Below, in pieces: positions 46,235 to 59,711 of a stretch of 64,000 bases of DNA. Each line of letters begins with the position of its first letter. The stretch's first letter is position 1. Under the pieces are notes generated by a model. The model was given only the letters and a program-made list of their open reading frames with translations. It was not told the DNA's origin and did no database searches. Both the position numbers and the translations under genes were made by a program. The DNA comes from Tubulanus polymorphus (taxonomy: Eukaryota > Nemertea > Palaeonemertea > Tubulaniformes > Tubulanidae), in NCBI RefSeq assembly GCF_964204645.1, contig NC_134033.1, forward strand, positions 3,035,631-3,099,630, in the 5' to 3' direction.

Positions 46235-49200
46235 ATGCCGCGAATGAAAGCGTTGTTCGTAGTTTTACTGATCGCTTGCGGAGACTGTATATTTACGCGG
46301 GCTGATCGCGCAAACTCTGTCCAGGAATCCGCGTCTGTTACAGTCAGTTCATCTTGTAACAACACTCAATACTCCGTCGATTCTACGTCTGGTTACATCG
46401 TTTCACCGAACTATCCGTCGTTAGTGCGCGGTGTCGATTGTCGTTGGTTCGTCAACAGCTCTTTACCGGGAAGTTTTCTCGTTCAAGTTTACTACGACAT
46501 CGAGCCGTCGATATTCTGTAACGAAAACTATCTTGTCGTCGGTGAGTCCGACAACAAACTCTGCGCTACCGGAAGAAAACAACTAGATATCCGCAGTAAC
46601 GATTTGATTTCGTTGTTGTTTAGGAGTAACGTCGATGGAGCGCGAGGTAGTCGGGTTTATATCATATATCGTTTTGAAGAACAGAGTCGCTTGAAGATCT
46701 TACATACATGTTCAAAACATGCAGTTAACAAAATACCAACTGAAACAGGTTATGAATTTATGATTTCTGTCTGGCGATGTAAATTGTTGTTAGAATGGAT
46801 CGGGATGCCAGACGGGTTTGCAATGAATTTAACGTTTATACAGATAGATTTCAGATTATATCCAGGTGAGGATCCGATGAAAACTCGTCCTCAAATTTAC
46901 GACGGATGGAACAGCACCAATGAACCTATAGCTCTTATACGAGAACAAACCGGACATCCACCTTCATCGTTTTATACTAAAACTAATAAAGCACGTATTG
47001 AATTCATTTCAACTAGATCTTGGTTTAAGTCGCAGTTACTCGTGCAAGTTTACAAAATATCAGATTGGAACATCTATAACCCGTTAATTCAAGTCTATGG
47101 TAAATCAGGACTGCTCACTACAATTGATGGAATACCACATATAGTAACTCAGTCTAAACACTTATACTGCTGGTCTATCACAGTCGATGTTCTGCAGTAC
47201 GTCGTCTTCAACTGGACACGTGATCTCGTCTCGTCACCAGGTGTCGTTGGTGTATATAAACAGGAAGGGTTACGTATTGTGAGAACTGATATTTTACTCA
47301 GTTTTAACCATCTTAAATCTCTGAGTGTAAAATCAGACGGATTTCTCGTGATTCTGTGCGTTTTAACGACATCGGATTATTCGAGATCGAATTTGAAAAT
47401 AGAATTTGAAGTGAAATCAATCACAATATCAGACATCTACGTCAACAAACCATGGATAGAGGTAAGACTGTTAAAGTGATTAATGTGATTTAGTTTTTTT
47501 TATAATAGATTGTTTGTAATGATCATTGATTTTTATGAAAATTTTGGCAATTTCGACCAATCAACAATACAGGGAAACTTTGAATGATCATGTTATTTGC
47601 TACATTAATTGTCGATATATTCGAACACACATGTAAATCAGTTTGTATGATAAGGAAAATCTATGATTTCAATTAATAACATTTCATCAAAGACACGATG
47701 TAGTGAAATTCGATCAAGTCATTCATTGAATTTCTTAAAGCATAATTTGTTTAAAAAATCAAATTTCGAATAACATCGATTTCTATAAATTCAAAAGGAG
47801 AATTATATATGGGCGAATTTGAGTTTAACTGCATCACTTAATAATCAGAATAATCAATATGTTATGTATTTCAGGTTAATAAGTCTAACTCATTGCACCA
47901 TTACAACATGTTCCCGAATTCAAAGAATACATTGTATCGTGTGAATACATTACAACTAAACTGGAAAGTGAACATCTATGAAAAACGGTTGAAACTAACA
48001 GTGCTATCAGAAAACTGTGATCGAGCTGGTTTTTATATATTTGATGGTAGTAATTTCACAGCTAGACGCTATGGTCCGTATTGTCCGGGTTCATACTCCG
48101 GTCGATCTGTCGTCAGCCTGATTACATCAGGTGGACCGGTTACTGTAGTAGCATACGCTTATTACTATAACAATCAGTTAACAGTTGGTAGCTCATATTT
48201 TAAATTTGCTCCTACTGATTGTGATGGTTATGTTCTACAGGAAGAAGAACGTCAGATCAATATGACGTCACACTGTCTCGTGATTACACCTGAAAATCGA
48301 CGCCTTCGCTTGAAAAATATTCACATATTATCAGAACACGAATATCAAATTGACCGATGTCAGATCACGTTGCCGCCACTAGAGTGTAATCGTTATCTGA
48401 GTTTGAGTAATCGGTTTCTTAATAATAGTCTCACCTTAAACACTGTTAAGTTCATAGAAAATGAGTTTGGATTTTGGGGGTATCGGCTAATAGTTAAACT
48501 ACGTCGTTAATGTTTAGGAGTGAAGGAAGTTGACGTATTCGATATACTTAACCTTGAGGAAACTAATGATGAATGTGGACTCGTGCAGTCACCGAACTAC
48601 CCGAGTTGGGCAGGACGTACATCAGAATCTAAATATTATACATTTGAAAACCCGATACAACAGAATATATTTCAATATTACAGATTTATTGTCAAATTTA
48701 TTGGATCGGTTTCATGTAAAGCAAACAATCAAAAAGCAAATGATCCAATAATATTGAACCAGTTTATTCATTACAAGTCATTCCTACATGGAAAAACTAT
48801 TAGAACCCAACATGATACTAAGATATGTGAAAATAACGCGGTTCGTGGACTTATATTTTATAGTTTAACAGATAATACTCTGCGTTTTGAAGTAAAGAAT
48901 AATATCCCCACCTTTCAAATACAATACACTTTACACGAGTCGTTACCGATTAAACATTTCGATGATTTCTACTGTAAACAAGGATTTCTGGATTCCGGAA
49001 TTTCCTGCATCAAATTCACCAGAGATGAACGTCTGAATTGGGAGAACGCTGAAATATACTGTAGACAGAAGTACGTGGGACATCTACTCAGTATCAACTC
49101 AGAACAGGAAATGATTTCCATCAAAAGATTATTCGCTACACGACTTCTCCGAATAGCGTACACATTAAAAGCGCTCATAATAATGATTGGATTGAAATGG

Positions 49201-52200
49201 AAGGTAAGACTAATGTATACAAAAATGAATTAGAATAGGATGATTTTTAAAGAAATGATATATTTCATTTTCTTCACGAAACAGAATGATGGTTATTACA
49301 CGTGGACTGACGGTAAAAAATTGAGCTACACAGAGTGGTATAAACCGGTTATTAATGAAACGATACCAGAAGTTATTCGAGGATTGATATCTCCGCTAAG
49401 AAAACAACCGATAAATGACGTCAATATGCCGTGTGCGGCGATGATACTAAATAATCCACGAGGATCAGCGAACTGGGTTCGATTCCCGTGTCAAATCGAG
49501 GAGACGCACACGACATTCATTTGTGAATCTGAGAGAATCGACATCAAAAACAAACACAATTCAACGATAAACGACGCGAACGATTCAACAAATACAGACT
49601 TAAATAAAACCTTAGATCAAATGATTCCCGATGTTACTTTAATAAATTCAACCTGTCCAAGAGGTTGGGTAACTAATTCTGGACAATGTTATCAAATACT
49701 AACCGACTGGAAAAACAATCGAGGTTTGAATATTCGGAGTGCCAGAGAAATGTGTCACAGCATCAGCGCCGAAATAGTAAGAATCAACTTAAATATAGAA
49801 AGTGATATGAAAAATTTGATCAACAAATTTCAATATCGACATCAATATGGCGCTATACTGACAATGGACCGCGACGCATTTAAAGTTATCAAACCACTGG
49901 TGACCAGAAATGAAATTACTTATATTCAATCGCTTAAATGGTTATTGAAACCTTTCGATGATACAAAAGATAAAGTGCATTCCGTGTTATGCACCTATAA
50001 TGTAACTGGTGAAGAGTCAGCTTCTGTAAGCGGTTGTAAATCGTGGCAGTTTGAATGTAACGATCAAAGATGTATCAGCGACCATCGCGTATGTGATACC
50101 AGACACGACTGTCAACACGGTGAAGATGAACTCGATTGTACGGATATCAATTTACACAGTCAGTTCCGCTGTAACGATGGACAGGTTATATCGATTAGCG
50201 GTTTCTGTGATTTTATGAGAGATTGCGTCGATGGCTCGGATGAGAACTCGTGCTATCATCCACCGTGTTTATCTACGCAATATCGCTGTTCCAATCAGCA
50301 ATGCATCGATATAGTCATAAGCGATGTGACGGACTAGCCAACTGTAAAGACGGTTCCGATGAGATCGGATGCACTGCCGAAAATTGCCAGGGGTTCTCGT
50401 GCGCGGACGGTGAATGTATTAGTTTTCAGTTGTATCGGGATGGTGTCGTGGATTGTAGCGGAAGTCTCGAAGAAGACGAATTGGTCACTTATATGACGGT
50501 GAATCCCGAGGTTTACTGTAATGATGACAATCAATGTTCGACTCGTTTCACAGATCTGTGTAAGGAATCGGATGAACAAAGATGTTCGTTCAATTCTCCT
50601 CGCTGTTATTCCCGACACGAAAGGTGTATTTTAGAAAGGATGCCGATTGGTTTCCCGGTATGTAGAAATCTTGAACATATACTCGCGTGTAATGACTTCG
50701 AATGCGCGTCTGGTACTGTAAAATGTCCGGCATCTTACTGTATACCGATCAGACACGTTTGTGACGGTCGATCCGATTGTCCTAATTCAGAAGATGAACG
50801 AAACTGTGAGACTTGGTCGTGTCCGGGAATGTTTAAATGTGGCCAGGAAAACCGATGTATTCCGCAATCTGAAGTTTGCGACGGAGTCGTAAATTGTAAA
50901 CATAACTCGGATGACGAGTCATTCTGTCAGGTCACGTGTCCTGAACGTTGTAATTGCCGGGGTCATTTCATCGATTGTGAAAATGCTCTTTTATCAGATA
51001 TTACCGGTCGTTTTATAGAATCAACTCGGGTTTTAATTTTGTCGAATAACCGAGTCGTATTTTACGAGTCGACATTCAACTCTTTCATTTATCTTCGTTT
51101 TCTCGATATTTCGGGCAATAATTTGTCTTACATCGTTCCTAACGCGTTTTCTAATCTAAACAATCTATACACATTAGACCTTACTCACAACCGCATTACA
51201 TCATTATCTGCTAATACATTCGCAGGTTTGATCGGTTTAAAAGAACTATTTCTTATCGGAAATCCGCTGCAACATTTAGAAGACGGTAGTTTCCGAGGTC
51301 TGACGTCACTTACTGTTCTCGATCTCCACGGACTTTCTATATCGGTTCTCGGTGAAAATGTATTTAAAGGTTTATCCGCAATACAGTCGTTAAATATCAG
51401 CAGTAACAGAATACATTACATTTCGAGATTTGCTTTTTCTGGATTGGTTGGACTTGAAATTCTAGATCTCGTCAAAAATGCCGAAGTGATATTTGTAAAA
51501 AGAACGTTCTTGGCGATCTTACATCATTGAAATACCTCGCTTCGGATGCTTACAAATTTTGCTGCATGGCACCGAATGTTGACCGATGTCTTCCCGAAGC
51601 TGATCAATTTTCCACCTGTTCTGACCTGATGGGTAACGCTGTACTGACAGCCATCATCTGGATGATCGCATCTTTCAGTTTTCTCGCAAACAGTTTCGTT
51701 ATTTTATTTCGCGTTCAAGCTTTGCGGATGGAATCCTCCGGAACACGTAACACATCTTCAGATATCCTCATCATAAATATTGCCGGTTGTGATTTTCTGA
51801 TGTCGGTCTATTTGTTTTTGATCGCGGGAGCTGACTACGTGTTCAAAGGCGTTTATTATCTGAGTTCTGAAACCTGGACGGATAGCTCATTTTGTCGTCT
51901 GGCCGGGGTTATTGTCACCGTTTCGTGCGAAGGTTCCTTAACTTTTCTCTTAATTCTAACGCGTCAGAGATATTCAAATATCGTCAACCCATTTTCTAGA
52001 AGTCCGATTATAACTCCGAAATACGTTATCGGTATTTGCTGCATTTGTTGGCTCGTTATAAGCACAGTTTCTATTCTACCGCTGTCATCGTCGTCTTACT
52101 TTGGAGACAATTTTTACGGTACAACCGGAGTTTGTTTGCCTATGAATTTACTGACGATCGACGTCAATGGCTGGCACTATTCATTCGCTATTTTCGCCTT

Positions 52201-52555
52201 GTTTAATGCGGCCATATTGGCTACGATAATGACGACGTACGCTCAGATGTATGGACTCGTATCTGGGAGTAGGTCGGGTTCGGGAAGGGCTGATCCTACC
52301 GAACTGGTTTTAGCTCGAAGGAGTTTAGTAATCAATCTTTGTAATCTATTTTGTTGGCTACCGATAATAATCGTTCAGATTTGCGCCGTATTTTCGGTCG
52401 AGATACCGAACCAGGTGGCCGCTTGGCTGGCCGTTCTATTTTTACCGATCAACTCGTCTCTGAATCCGCTTCTTTATACAATACTAACAATCGATATGAA
52501 ATCTATTCGTGAACGCAATAAACGACGACTAGGGTTGACGACATCCAGTAAATAA
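46235..52555 (+). pseudogene. CUB/C-type lectin/LDLa/LRR 7TM receptor, copy C (three lesions)
   Basis: Exons 46235-47461, 47875-49203 and 49285-52555, with the same splice positions as A. Lesions seen: TAA at 48508-48510 in exon 2, where A and B have AAA (Lys); a two-base insertion near 50312 in the third LDLa repeat, which leads to TAG at 50335-50337; and a one-base deletion near 51503, in the last LRR, which puts the 7TM part into a third frame (open from about 51527 to 52555). The start of exon 2 also differs (VNKSNSLHHYNM). The 7TM part itself is well kept, including LGR-like DFLMSVYL and NPLLY. The downstream AATAAA of copy A is AATTAAA here. Most likely a pseudogene. Confidence 0.88.
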
Positions 52556-53090
52556 ACGATAGTTTGACACGAGTCCCCGAATAATGTTTGCATATCCATA
52601 AATCGCGGTTGAAACTTGAAATCCTGAAACTTAGTATAGTTCGTTTGAAATCGCATGACCGAATTAGTTTAATTTTTTCATTCTTTCATTTACAATTAAA
52701 GAGGTTTCCAGTTTCTAGACGCCATTTTGTGGCGGTGCGAAAAATTTGCGCTCATTGCGAAACATAAGTTTTTATACAATATCATACAGCTCTGCAGTGT
52801 ATTGAAATGAAATCATGGTGATTAGATATTTCGACTCCACAAAATGTCTACTCGCCATAAATCATGTGACGTGTGGAGCTCCTTAGTTTATTCCGCAAGA
52901 GTTTGAGTCTTCCGGTCGCGATTTGGGTTGGTTTAATCGAAACGGTAGCAAACATGTCCCGAGAAAATGGCGAAAGGGCATCATTTAAAAAAAACCAATA
53001 TTTGAAGTTCTCTTGGATGATTCAATTAGTGACGATGGTAGTTTGTATATCAACCCTCGCCACGCGTGAGTGAACACGAAATACCCTAAG
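52556..53090 (+). other. 3' flank of receptor C
   Basis: Homologous to 24420-24870 after copy A, with indels (GCGCCATTTTGTGGCGG, TCATGTGACGTGTGGAGCTCC). No gene. Confidence 0.6.
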
Positions 53091-53094
53091 ATTA

Positions 53095-54540
53095 AACCTA
53101 ACCTCAGTTTCCTAGAGAGAAATAATTTATTATTTCTACTCACCGATTTATGTGAGCAGTTTTCGAATATCTTTTCCTCGAAGAGATTTATCATTCAGCT
53201 CACATGAGTCCTCTATCAGATCAGGTTGTTTTTGTCGGCACACACTTGGTGCAATCAGGTCCTGATGAAGTGAGGAAGTTCTGGAATCTGGAAAGTGTAT
53301 TTGTCGGTTTAGTCAACAATCAGATCCTGCTCAGGAAGATCTTCTCTGAAAAAGCAACTAAGGTGTTTAATTTGACTTGAATCAGCTTGAATCCGACCTA
53401 ACTTAAGTTTGACATTTAGAATTGGAATTAAAATGTCTTCTCACCAATTCATGAGTGGAACTTCATGGATTATAACGATCAGTTATCGTTTCATTGGGAG
53501 ATTTGACACCCAAGTTACAGCACTAAAATATGTCCCGTCTTGTTGGTTAAGTCCAGCACGTTTGACAGCAATCAGGTCCCGAGGAAGTAGAGCATATCTG
53601 AAAAAAGTATTGATCTCAATAATAACCTTTAATTTGACTCGATACATGCGCATTGTAATCTGTTATATCCATTATCAAAAACCCACAAATCTACTCACCA
53701 CCAATTTATGTGTGAAGCATCATGGATTTTTTAGAAAAGCCTGGAGTCTGGTATTGGCAGCAATCAGGTCCTGAGTGAGGAATGGCTAATCTGAAAAACA
53801 ACAATTTCATATTTCAGTTCCGACTGGAAGAATCAATGTTTAAGTTTAGGTTGGATGCCCGAGTGAGATCCCAGAGATAGGGAGTCAAGTAGACTAATTT
53901 TACACGAGATGTGAATTGTCGAAAGCATCCCTCGGCAACTTCGCAAATTAGTCTCTAAATTAGTGGAAAAAAACTTATAGATCTCCCTTTTCACTTACGT
54001 AACCTCACATAAGGACTGGACATATATGCGCGTGTATAGTGAATTCAACGTATGTTACGAATGAATCATCAGAATTGGTTCATTTCAAATCGAACACGTA
54101 TTACATGATTTCAAAGATCGAGGACAAGAACAGGCCACAATATGAACGGAGTTTGTCATAATGCGGTTCAATGGACACGAGCACCACTGGCTAGATAATA
54201 CCAGACTGGCCCTGTTAGTATCTTAACTTCAGAAACCTAACTAATATATGAAGTAGATTTAATATCAGATATTCTCTAACAGTCCTCGTTAAAATGATAT
54301 TTCTATACAGTAAATTAAATCCTTTCAAAATTGAATTAGCAGAAAAATCACTTTGCAATACAATCTGTTAATTACATTTCCATTGTCTATAACTCGAATT
54401 GTCACTGGAATCAAGCACGAATCTTAGAACTATTTGCAATTGATTTCATCAAATAAAATGAATTAAGATGATATCATCATAGGAAATATGCAATCCATTC
54501 AATAAATCAAATACCCATTGTATGTAACTTGCTAGAACTG
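53095..54540 (-). repeat. exon-like repeat family, minus copy between C and D
   Basis: Aligns with 43930-45560, so it belongs to the roughly 9-kb receptor repeat unit. Three exon-like units are again seen on the minus strand, bordered by CTGAAAAA and CTCACC on the plus strand (about 53144-53347, 53443-53597 and 53695-53790). Small deletions separate it from the copy upstream of C. Confidence 0.7.
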
Positions 54541-54638
54541 TCTTAGCACCAGCAACAGCAGCAACAGCAGCAGCCAAGCAGGAAATACTGTTATTTGTAT
54601 TTATGAATTCAAGTCAAGATGAATAAATATAGGCTACT

Positions 54639-54955
54639 TTAACTTTTCTCTTAATTCTAACGCGTTAGAGATATTCAAATATCGTCAACCCGTTTTCTAC
54701 AAGTCCAATTATAACTCCGAAATACGTTATCGGTATTTGCTGTATTTGTTGGTTCGTTATAAGCACAGTTTCTATTCTACCACTGTTAACTTTTCTCTTA
54801 ATTCTAACGCGTCAGAGATATTCAAATATCGTCAACCCGTTTTCTAGAAGTCCGATTATAACGCCGAAATACGTTATCGGTATTTGCTGTATTTGTTGGT
54901 TCGTTATAAGCACGGTTTCTATTCTACCGCTGTCATCGTCGTCTTACTTGGATTG
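54639..54955 (+). pseudogene. tandemly doubled 7TM-exon scrap upstream of copy D
   Basis: Two consecutive copies (54639-54785 and 54786-about 54950, period 147 bp) of the TTAACTTTTCTCTTAATTCTAACGCG to ATTCTACC.CTG coding stretch spanning TM3 to TM5. The first ends ACCACTG and runs straight into the second. The second continues to CATCGTCGTCTTACTTGG, where the conserved 5' flank starts. Confidence 0.9.
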
Positions 54956-55486
54956 AGTTGTTTCCTCTGCACAGAACAAGACCTTACCGCCACAATCAGA
55001 TATCCATACGATGCGCTTCATCTAGCTTCAACTCAGTTATTATATTGACTGTAGAGTGTGAATTGTCAAAACAGATATTGACGAAGTCTTTTACAGAGAC
55101 GCAGAATATTCTGAAGTAAATATAGAAAATATCATCGAACATTATCAAAAACTGGTTCGGTTATCAAAACGCAGTTCGGGAGCGACAGTAAATATTTTTA
55201 GCGAAATAATCGCACACGATTATAGACACGATATATTGAAGCACGTCTAAATTTAGAAACCGCGGTAATTACAGCGAAACCGAGAACAGATGAAAGTTTT
55301 ACAAATACGAGACTGGCGCCAGTTTGATGGGAGAGTTTTTATACAAAATAATTGGACTCAATTAATTCGTCAACTTTAAACATTTGCGAATTCGTCATTA
55401 CTTTGCAGCCACTCTTATGAGAAATGTCGCGCAAACTTAGAAATAGTTAGAAATGTGTTTGTTTTGAAGCGTGAATTGTGTTCAAT
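54950..55486 (+). promoter_or_regulatory. conserved 5' flank of receptor copy D
   Basis: Same order of conserved blocks as upstream of A-C, with a short insertion (GGTTCGGTTATCAAAA) near 55155. Confidence 0.6.
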
Positions 55487-56389
55487 ATGCAGCGAATGAA
55501 AGCGTTGTTCGTAGTTTTACTGATCGCTTGCGGAGACTGTATATTTACGCGGGCTGATCGCGCAAACTCTGTCGAGGAAGCCGCGTCTGTTACAGTCAGT
55601 TCATCTTGTAACAACACTCAATACTCCGTCGATTCTACGTCTGGTTACATCGTTTCACCGAACTATCCGTCGTTAGTGCGCGGTGTTGAATGTCGTTGTT
55701 TCGTCAACAGCTCTTTACCGGGAAGTTTTCTCGTTCAAGTTTACTACGACATCGAGCCGTCGATATTCTGTAACGAAAACTACCTTCTAGTCGGTGAGTC
55801 CGGCAACAAACTCTGCGCTAACGGAAGAAAACAACTTGATATCCGCAGTAACGGTTTGATTTCGTTGTTGTTTAGGAGTAACGTCGATGGAGCGCGAGGT
55901 AGTCGGGTTAACATCATATATCGGTTTGAAGAACAGAGTCGCTTGAAAATTGTATATACATGTCACAAGCATGCAGTAAAAGAATTACCAACTCAAACAG
56001 GTTATGAATTCATGATTTCTACCCTCCGATGTAAATTGTTGTTAGAATGGATCGGGATGCCAGACGGGTTTGCAATGAATTTAACGTTTATACAGATAGA
56101 TTTCAGATTAAGACCAGGTGAGGATCCGATGAAAACTCGTCCTCAAATTTCCGACGGATGGAACAGCACCAGTGAACCTATAGCTCTTATACGAGAACAA
56201 ACCGGACATCCGCCTTCATCGTTTTATACTAAAACTAACAAAGCACGTATTGAAATTGAAAGTAGTTTGAAGTCGAAGCTACTTTGGCAAGTTTACAAAA
56301 TATCAGATTGGAACATCTCTAACCCGTTAATTCAAGTATATAATAAATCAGGACTGCTCACTACAATTGATGGAATACTATTGGGGTGA
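55487..56389 (+). pseudogene. receptor copy D, truncated in exon 1
   Basis: ATG at 55487. The frame matches exon 1 of A-C for 297 codons (signal peptide, CUB and CUB-like part). At 56378/56379 it passes abruptly from receptor sequence (GATGGAATAC) into the left edge of the large duplication (TATTGGGGTGATAA); a TGA follows at 56387-56389. Exons 2 and 3 are absent. The usually conserved tryptophan in the CUB ECRWFVN motif is Cys here. If expressed it could only give a secreted CUB-type fragment. A broken gene is the simplest reading. Confidence 0.9.
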
Positions 56390-57534
56390 TAAATTAGAAG
56401 TTTGCATAGAGGGAGGGAAGCCAGAGTTCAGAGCAGTGGCTGAAGTTAGTAAACAAACTACGTAGATGCTTACGTCGCACACAAGACACTGAATAGAAGA
56501 TAGGTGAAAGTGACGTGAGTATCTGCGTATGGTTGCTGGTTATAGCGGCAGCCTTGAGCTCTGGTATGGCTAGGAAGTAAACAAGTATAATAAACTCGTG
56601 ACGTATAACATATGTAGAAGTATACGTCACGAGTAACATGAAATAAGATAAAAAGGGAGGGTCAGCACAGTAAGGGGGAGAGAGATGCGAGAGTGGCGGA
56701 GAAGCCTAAAAATACGAGCTGTAGGAAGGAATAAGAATTGTGCGGGAAAATAAAGAAAGAACGTAGACCCACGAGAAGAGTTGTTATTATTCCGGAGTCA
56801 GAGGGATATCACTTATCGGATTAATCGGAACCAACAACGACAACACGAGGGGAGAACGCAACGTGGCCCCCACAACAATTGGTTGAGAAATTCAACCCCG
56901 CAACATTGTTGGAGAACCGAAAGCAACTCCACAACAGTTCCAAGACAAACTTAATTCTATAGCCAATCTAATAATTTAAGACCAGTGTTAAGGTTTAACC
57001 CTTTTCTTTATTGAGGAAATGGCTTGATTTTTGGATATAACTTAGGAAATATACCATTTTGTGTGATTTGTTTCTTTATTTGACATTTAGATATACTTTT
57101 GCCAAAAAAATATTGTATTTTCTTCATGAAGTTTAAAAATTTTTATGAGGTGTGATTTGTCATTATTTTTGGGGTAATCATATATATGGAATATGTTATT
57201 CTGCATTATCTGATAGCTGTGAAAGTTACCTTTCATTTGGTGTAAAGATTATCTGTCTATCTTCATACTTTAAAAAGTTATGATGATTTTAGTAGTATCC
57301 TAGCTCGTTGTTTAATTGCATCGGCCATATACCTTGGGCACAAAAGACCTTTTGAGGGAAAAACGGTTGGGCACCAAAGGGTTATGACCACTTTTGGTCT
57401 GAAGTCCTGACTACGGAACCGGTCTCTTGGGCCCATAAAATTAACCAGAAATCCCTCGTTGGTTTTATCAGGGAAGTGTAATGAGACTACCCTGGTTTTA
57501 TAGATCGATGATGTTTATTTCGTTTTTGTTGAAG

Positions 57535-58999
57535 GTGGTTTCGATATCGCGATGCAGCTTCCGTCGGGCTGGATCCCGAATTCATGGAAAATGGTGCCGT
57601 GTCCTGTTCGCGGTAACATACAGTACCGATTCACCGAAAAAAACAAATTCTGGACGCAATTAACATTTCACAATTACAGGTATGGAAATAGTTCTTCCGA
57701 GGGATGCACGTAGAAGCATTTTTGTTTTTAGTTTCTTTGATGATGGAGTTTTAGGAGTAACCCCGAAGCAGTTAGAAAATAGACTTTTCTTCATATAACT
57801 GTGGGTTTTATTTTTTACGTAGAAGCATATTCAAAGAAAGAAGATTTTTACAACAAAAGTTTTGGGGCGTTCCGGGATCAGTTGCGCATCGTACCTTCAG
57901 TACAAGTGTTCCTAAATCTTGAGACTAGCCTTAAGTTATTGCATTGGTTATAGAACTAAGATGAACTTTATGATAGCGAATTTTAATGGTAATCGGGATA
58001 TTGTGGGAGTGGATGTGTGTACTACGTCATTGATATTGGGGCTGGACTGGTTGGCGTTCAATATTGTCGATATATTCAAATTAGAAATAACTTTCTTGAT
58101 CCTTGATAATATATCATTCATAGTATATCATTCGTTGTCGACAATATCGAGCATTATGTGGGTTATTTATCAAGACGTCAATAAACTTTCAAGTCAGTTT
58201 TCTTTTTATCTTTAGAAATGCCATTTACGAAGTGAATTACCGATGGCCGGGAGAAGAGGCGTGGCGAACGACCGAACGCGCCAAATACGGCGCGTTCTTC
58301 ATCATGAAGGACGCACCCGCAGACGGCGTCATCGAGGTCAAGGTCAAGTCCATCTTCAACTACGACGTCGTCGGCCGTACTACCGGCTGGAGTGAGTGTA
58401 GGCGGATCTTACAGGAATCCGTTAGAAATCTACCACCCGATTTAACACAATTTCGATGGAAATACCATTCTTAATTACTTCGCCGCCAAATACGACCGAC
58501 CTACGCCCAGCTATCTAAAGCCGGGCGTAGGTCGGCCTTGCGACGGCTTGCGACTCACTGCGACGCGACTTACTGCGACCGCCAGCGACGATCGCGTCGC
58601 AACGACCAACCGACCTACGCTACCTTGCGACTGCCAGCGACGGGTTGCGACTGGCAGCAACGCCAGTCGCAATGAGTCGCACATGCTCTACTTTCTGCGA
58701 CGCGACGCGACCATCGCAACCGATCTACGCGCTCTTGCGACTGGAGAGCAACTAGTCGCACACAGTCGCTGACAATCGCGTCGCAACCGACTTGTGCAGC
58801 CACTTGTGACGCAACGCGACGATCTCGTCGCATCGCAAGGTCGACCTACACCCATCGTTCAAAGATGCGCCTTGCTCTGTTCAGTTCACGTACCGGTATG
58901 TTAATTTTCAATTGATTTTTTTTTGTAGATTTGGATTACCAAGATTTCGGTGTTCAGCAGCCAGCAGTTTGCATTCAAACGACTCCCGATACTGACTGA
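57535..58999 (+). CDS. expansin-like protein, 3' part, copy 2
   Basis: Exons 57535-57679, 58216-58391 and 58929-58999 have the same lengths (145, 176, 71), phases and splice sites as copy 1; stop TGA 58997-58999, AATAAA 59004-59009. Only four base changes were seen in the 392 exon bases: three silent and one Val-to-Ala (KDVPADG to KDAPADG). The upstream part of the gene is not present, since receptor copy D lies directly to the left. This copy therefore has no known promoter or first domain and is either a 3' fragment or part of an unknown chimera. Confidence 0.65.
58523..58853. mobile_element. GC-rich MITE-like element, copy 2
   Basis: Left end GGGCGTAGGTCGGCCTTGCG and the complement of the right end GGGTGTAGGTCGACCTTGCG match at 18 of 20 positions, better than in copy 1, where the right end has mutated. 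Same intron position as in copy 1. Confidence 0.6.
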
Positions 59000-59711
59000 T
59001 ATCAATAAATACAAATTTACGAAAGACGAGACGTGTATTTCTCATTAGTTCGTCATCGGAGAGGAGAGAGAACATTCCGGGGCCAGTTACTGAGGGGGAT
59101 GTGCACTAAACACCAGACATTGTGCTCGGATGCTGGATTGATGCTAATTCGAACCCCCTATTCGAATTCCTCGGGACGCCTGACTATCCATTGGTTAAAT
59201 GTAATCAACTTTTGAGCAAAAGGCACCCCGGTGTTTTTGGCCTATTAGACCAACCAGAACAGAACGTTCATTGAGAACCGCCGTTGCATGTACCGCCAGG
59301 AACGCGAGCATACTGAGTTCGAACATTGATAATCCATGTATCGAAATACTGATCTTAACTCTGGGAGTCGCACTTAACTAAGAACGTTCGTAAATACTTT
59401 GGTTATCTTTTTTGTTTACGTATATGGCGACTCTCTAGCGCGACATTACGTGCGCAACGCCTCTTTATCCCTAACCTATAGAGCAGAACCAGTGACTCGG
59501 TAGTAGTTGCCAAACAGAGATTCATCGTACACACCCCGTCGAAGATACGTCAATCCCGCTGGCTCGCTATTACTGATGATGGCTGTCAGTAAAAACCGAA
59601 ATGTTGTGGGTTCATTTTCGCGATAGAACGACTTCTTCTCGTTTAACGTGGTCATTTTCGTTTTATCGTGGCAATTTCTCGTTTTAATGTGGTAATTTTG
59701 CACCATTTGTG

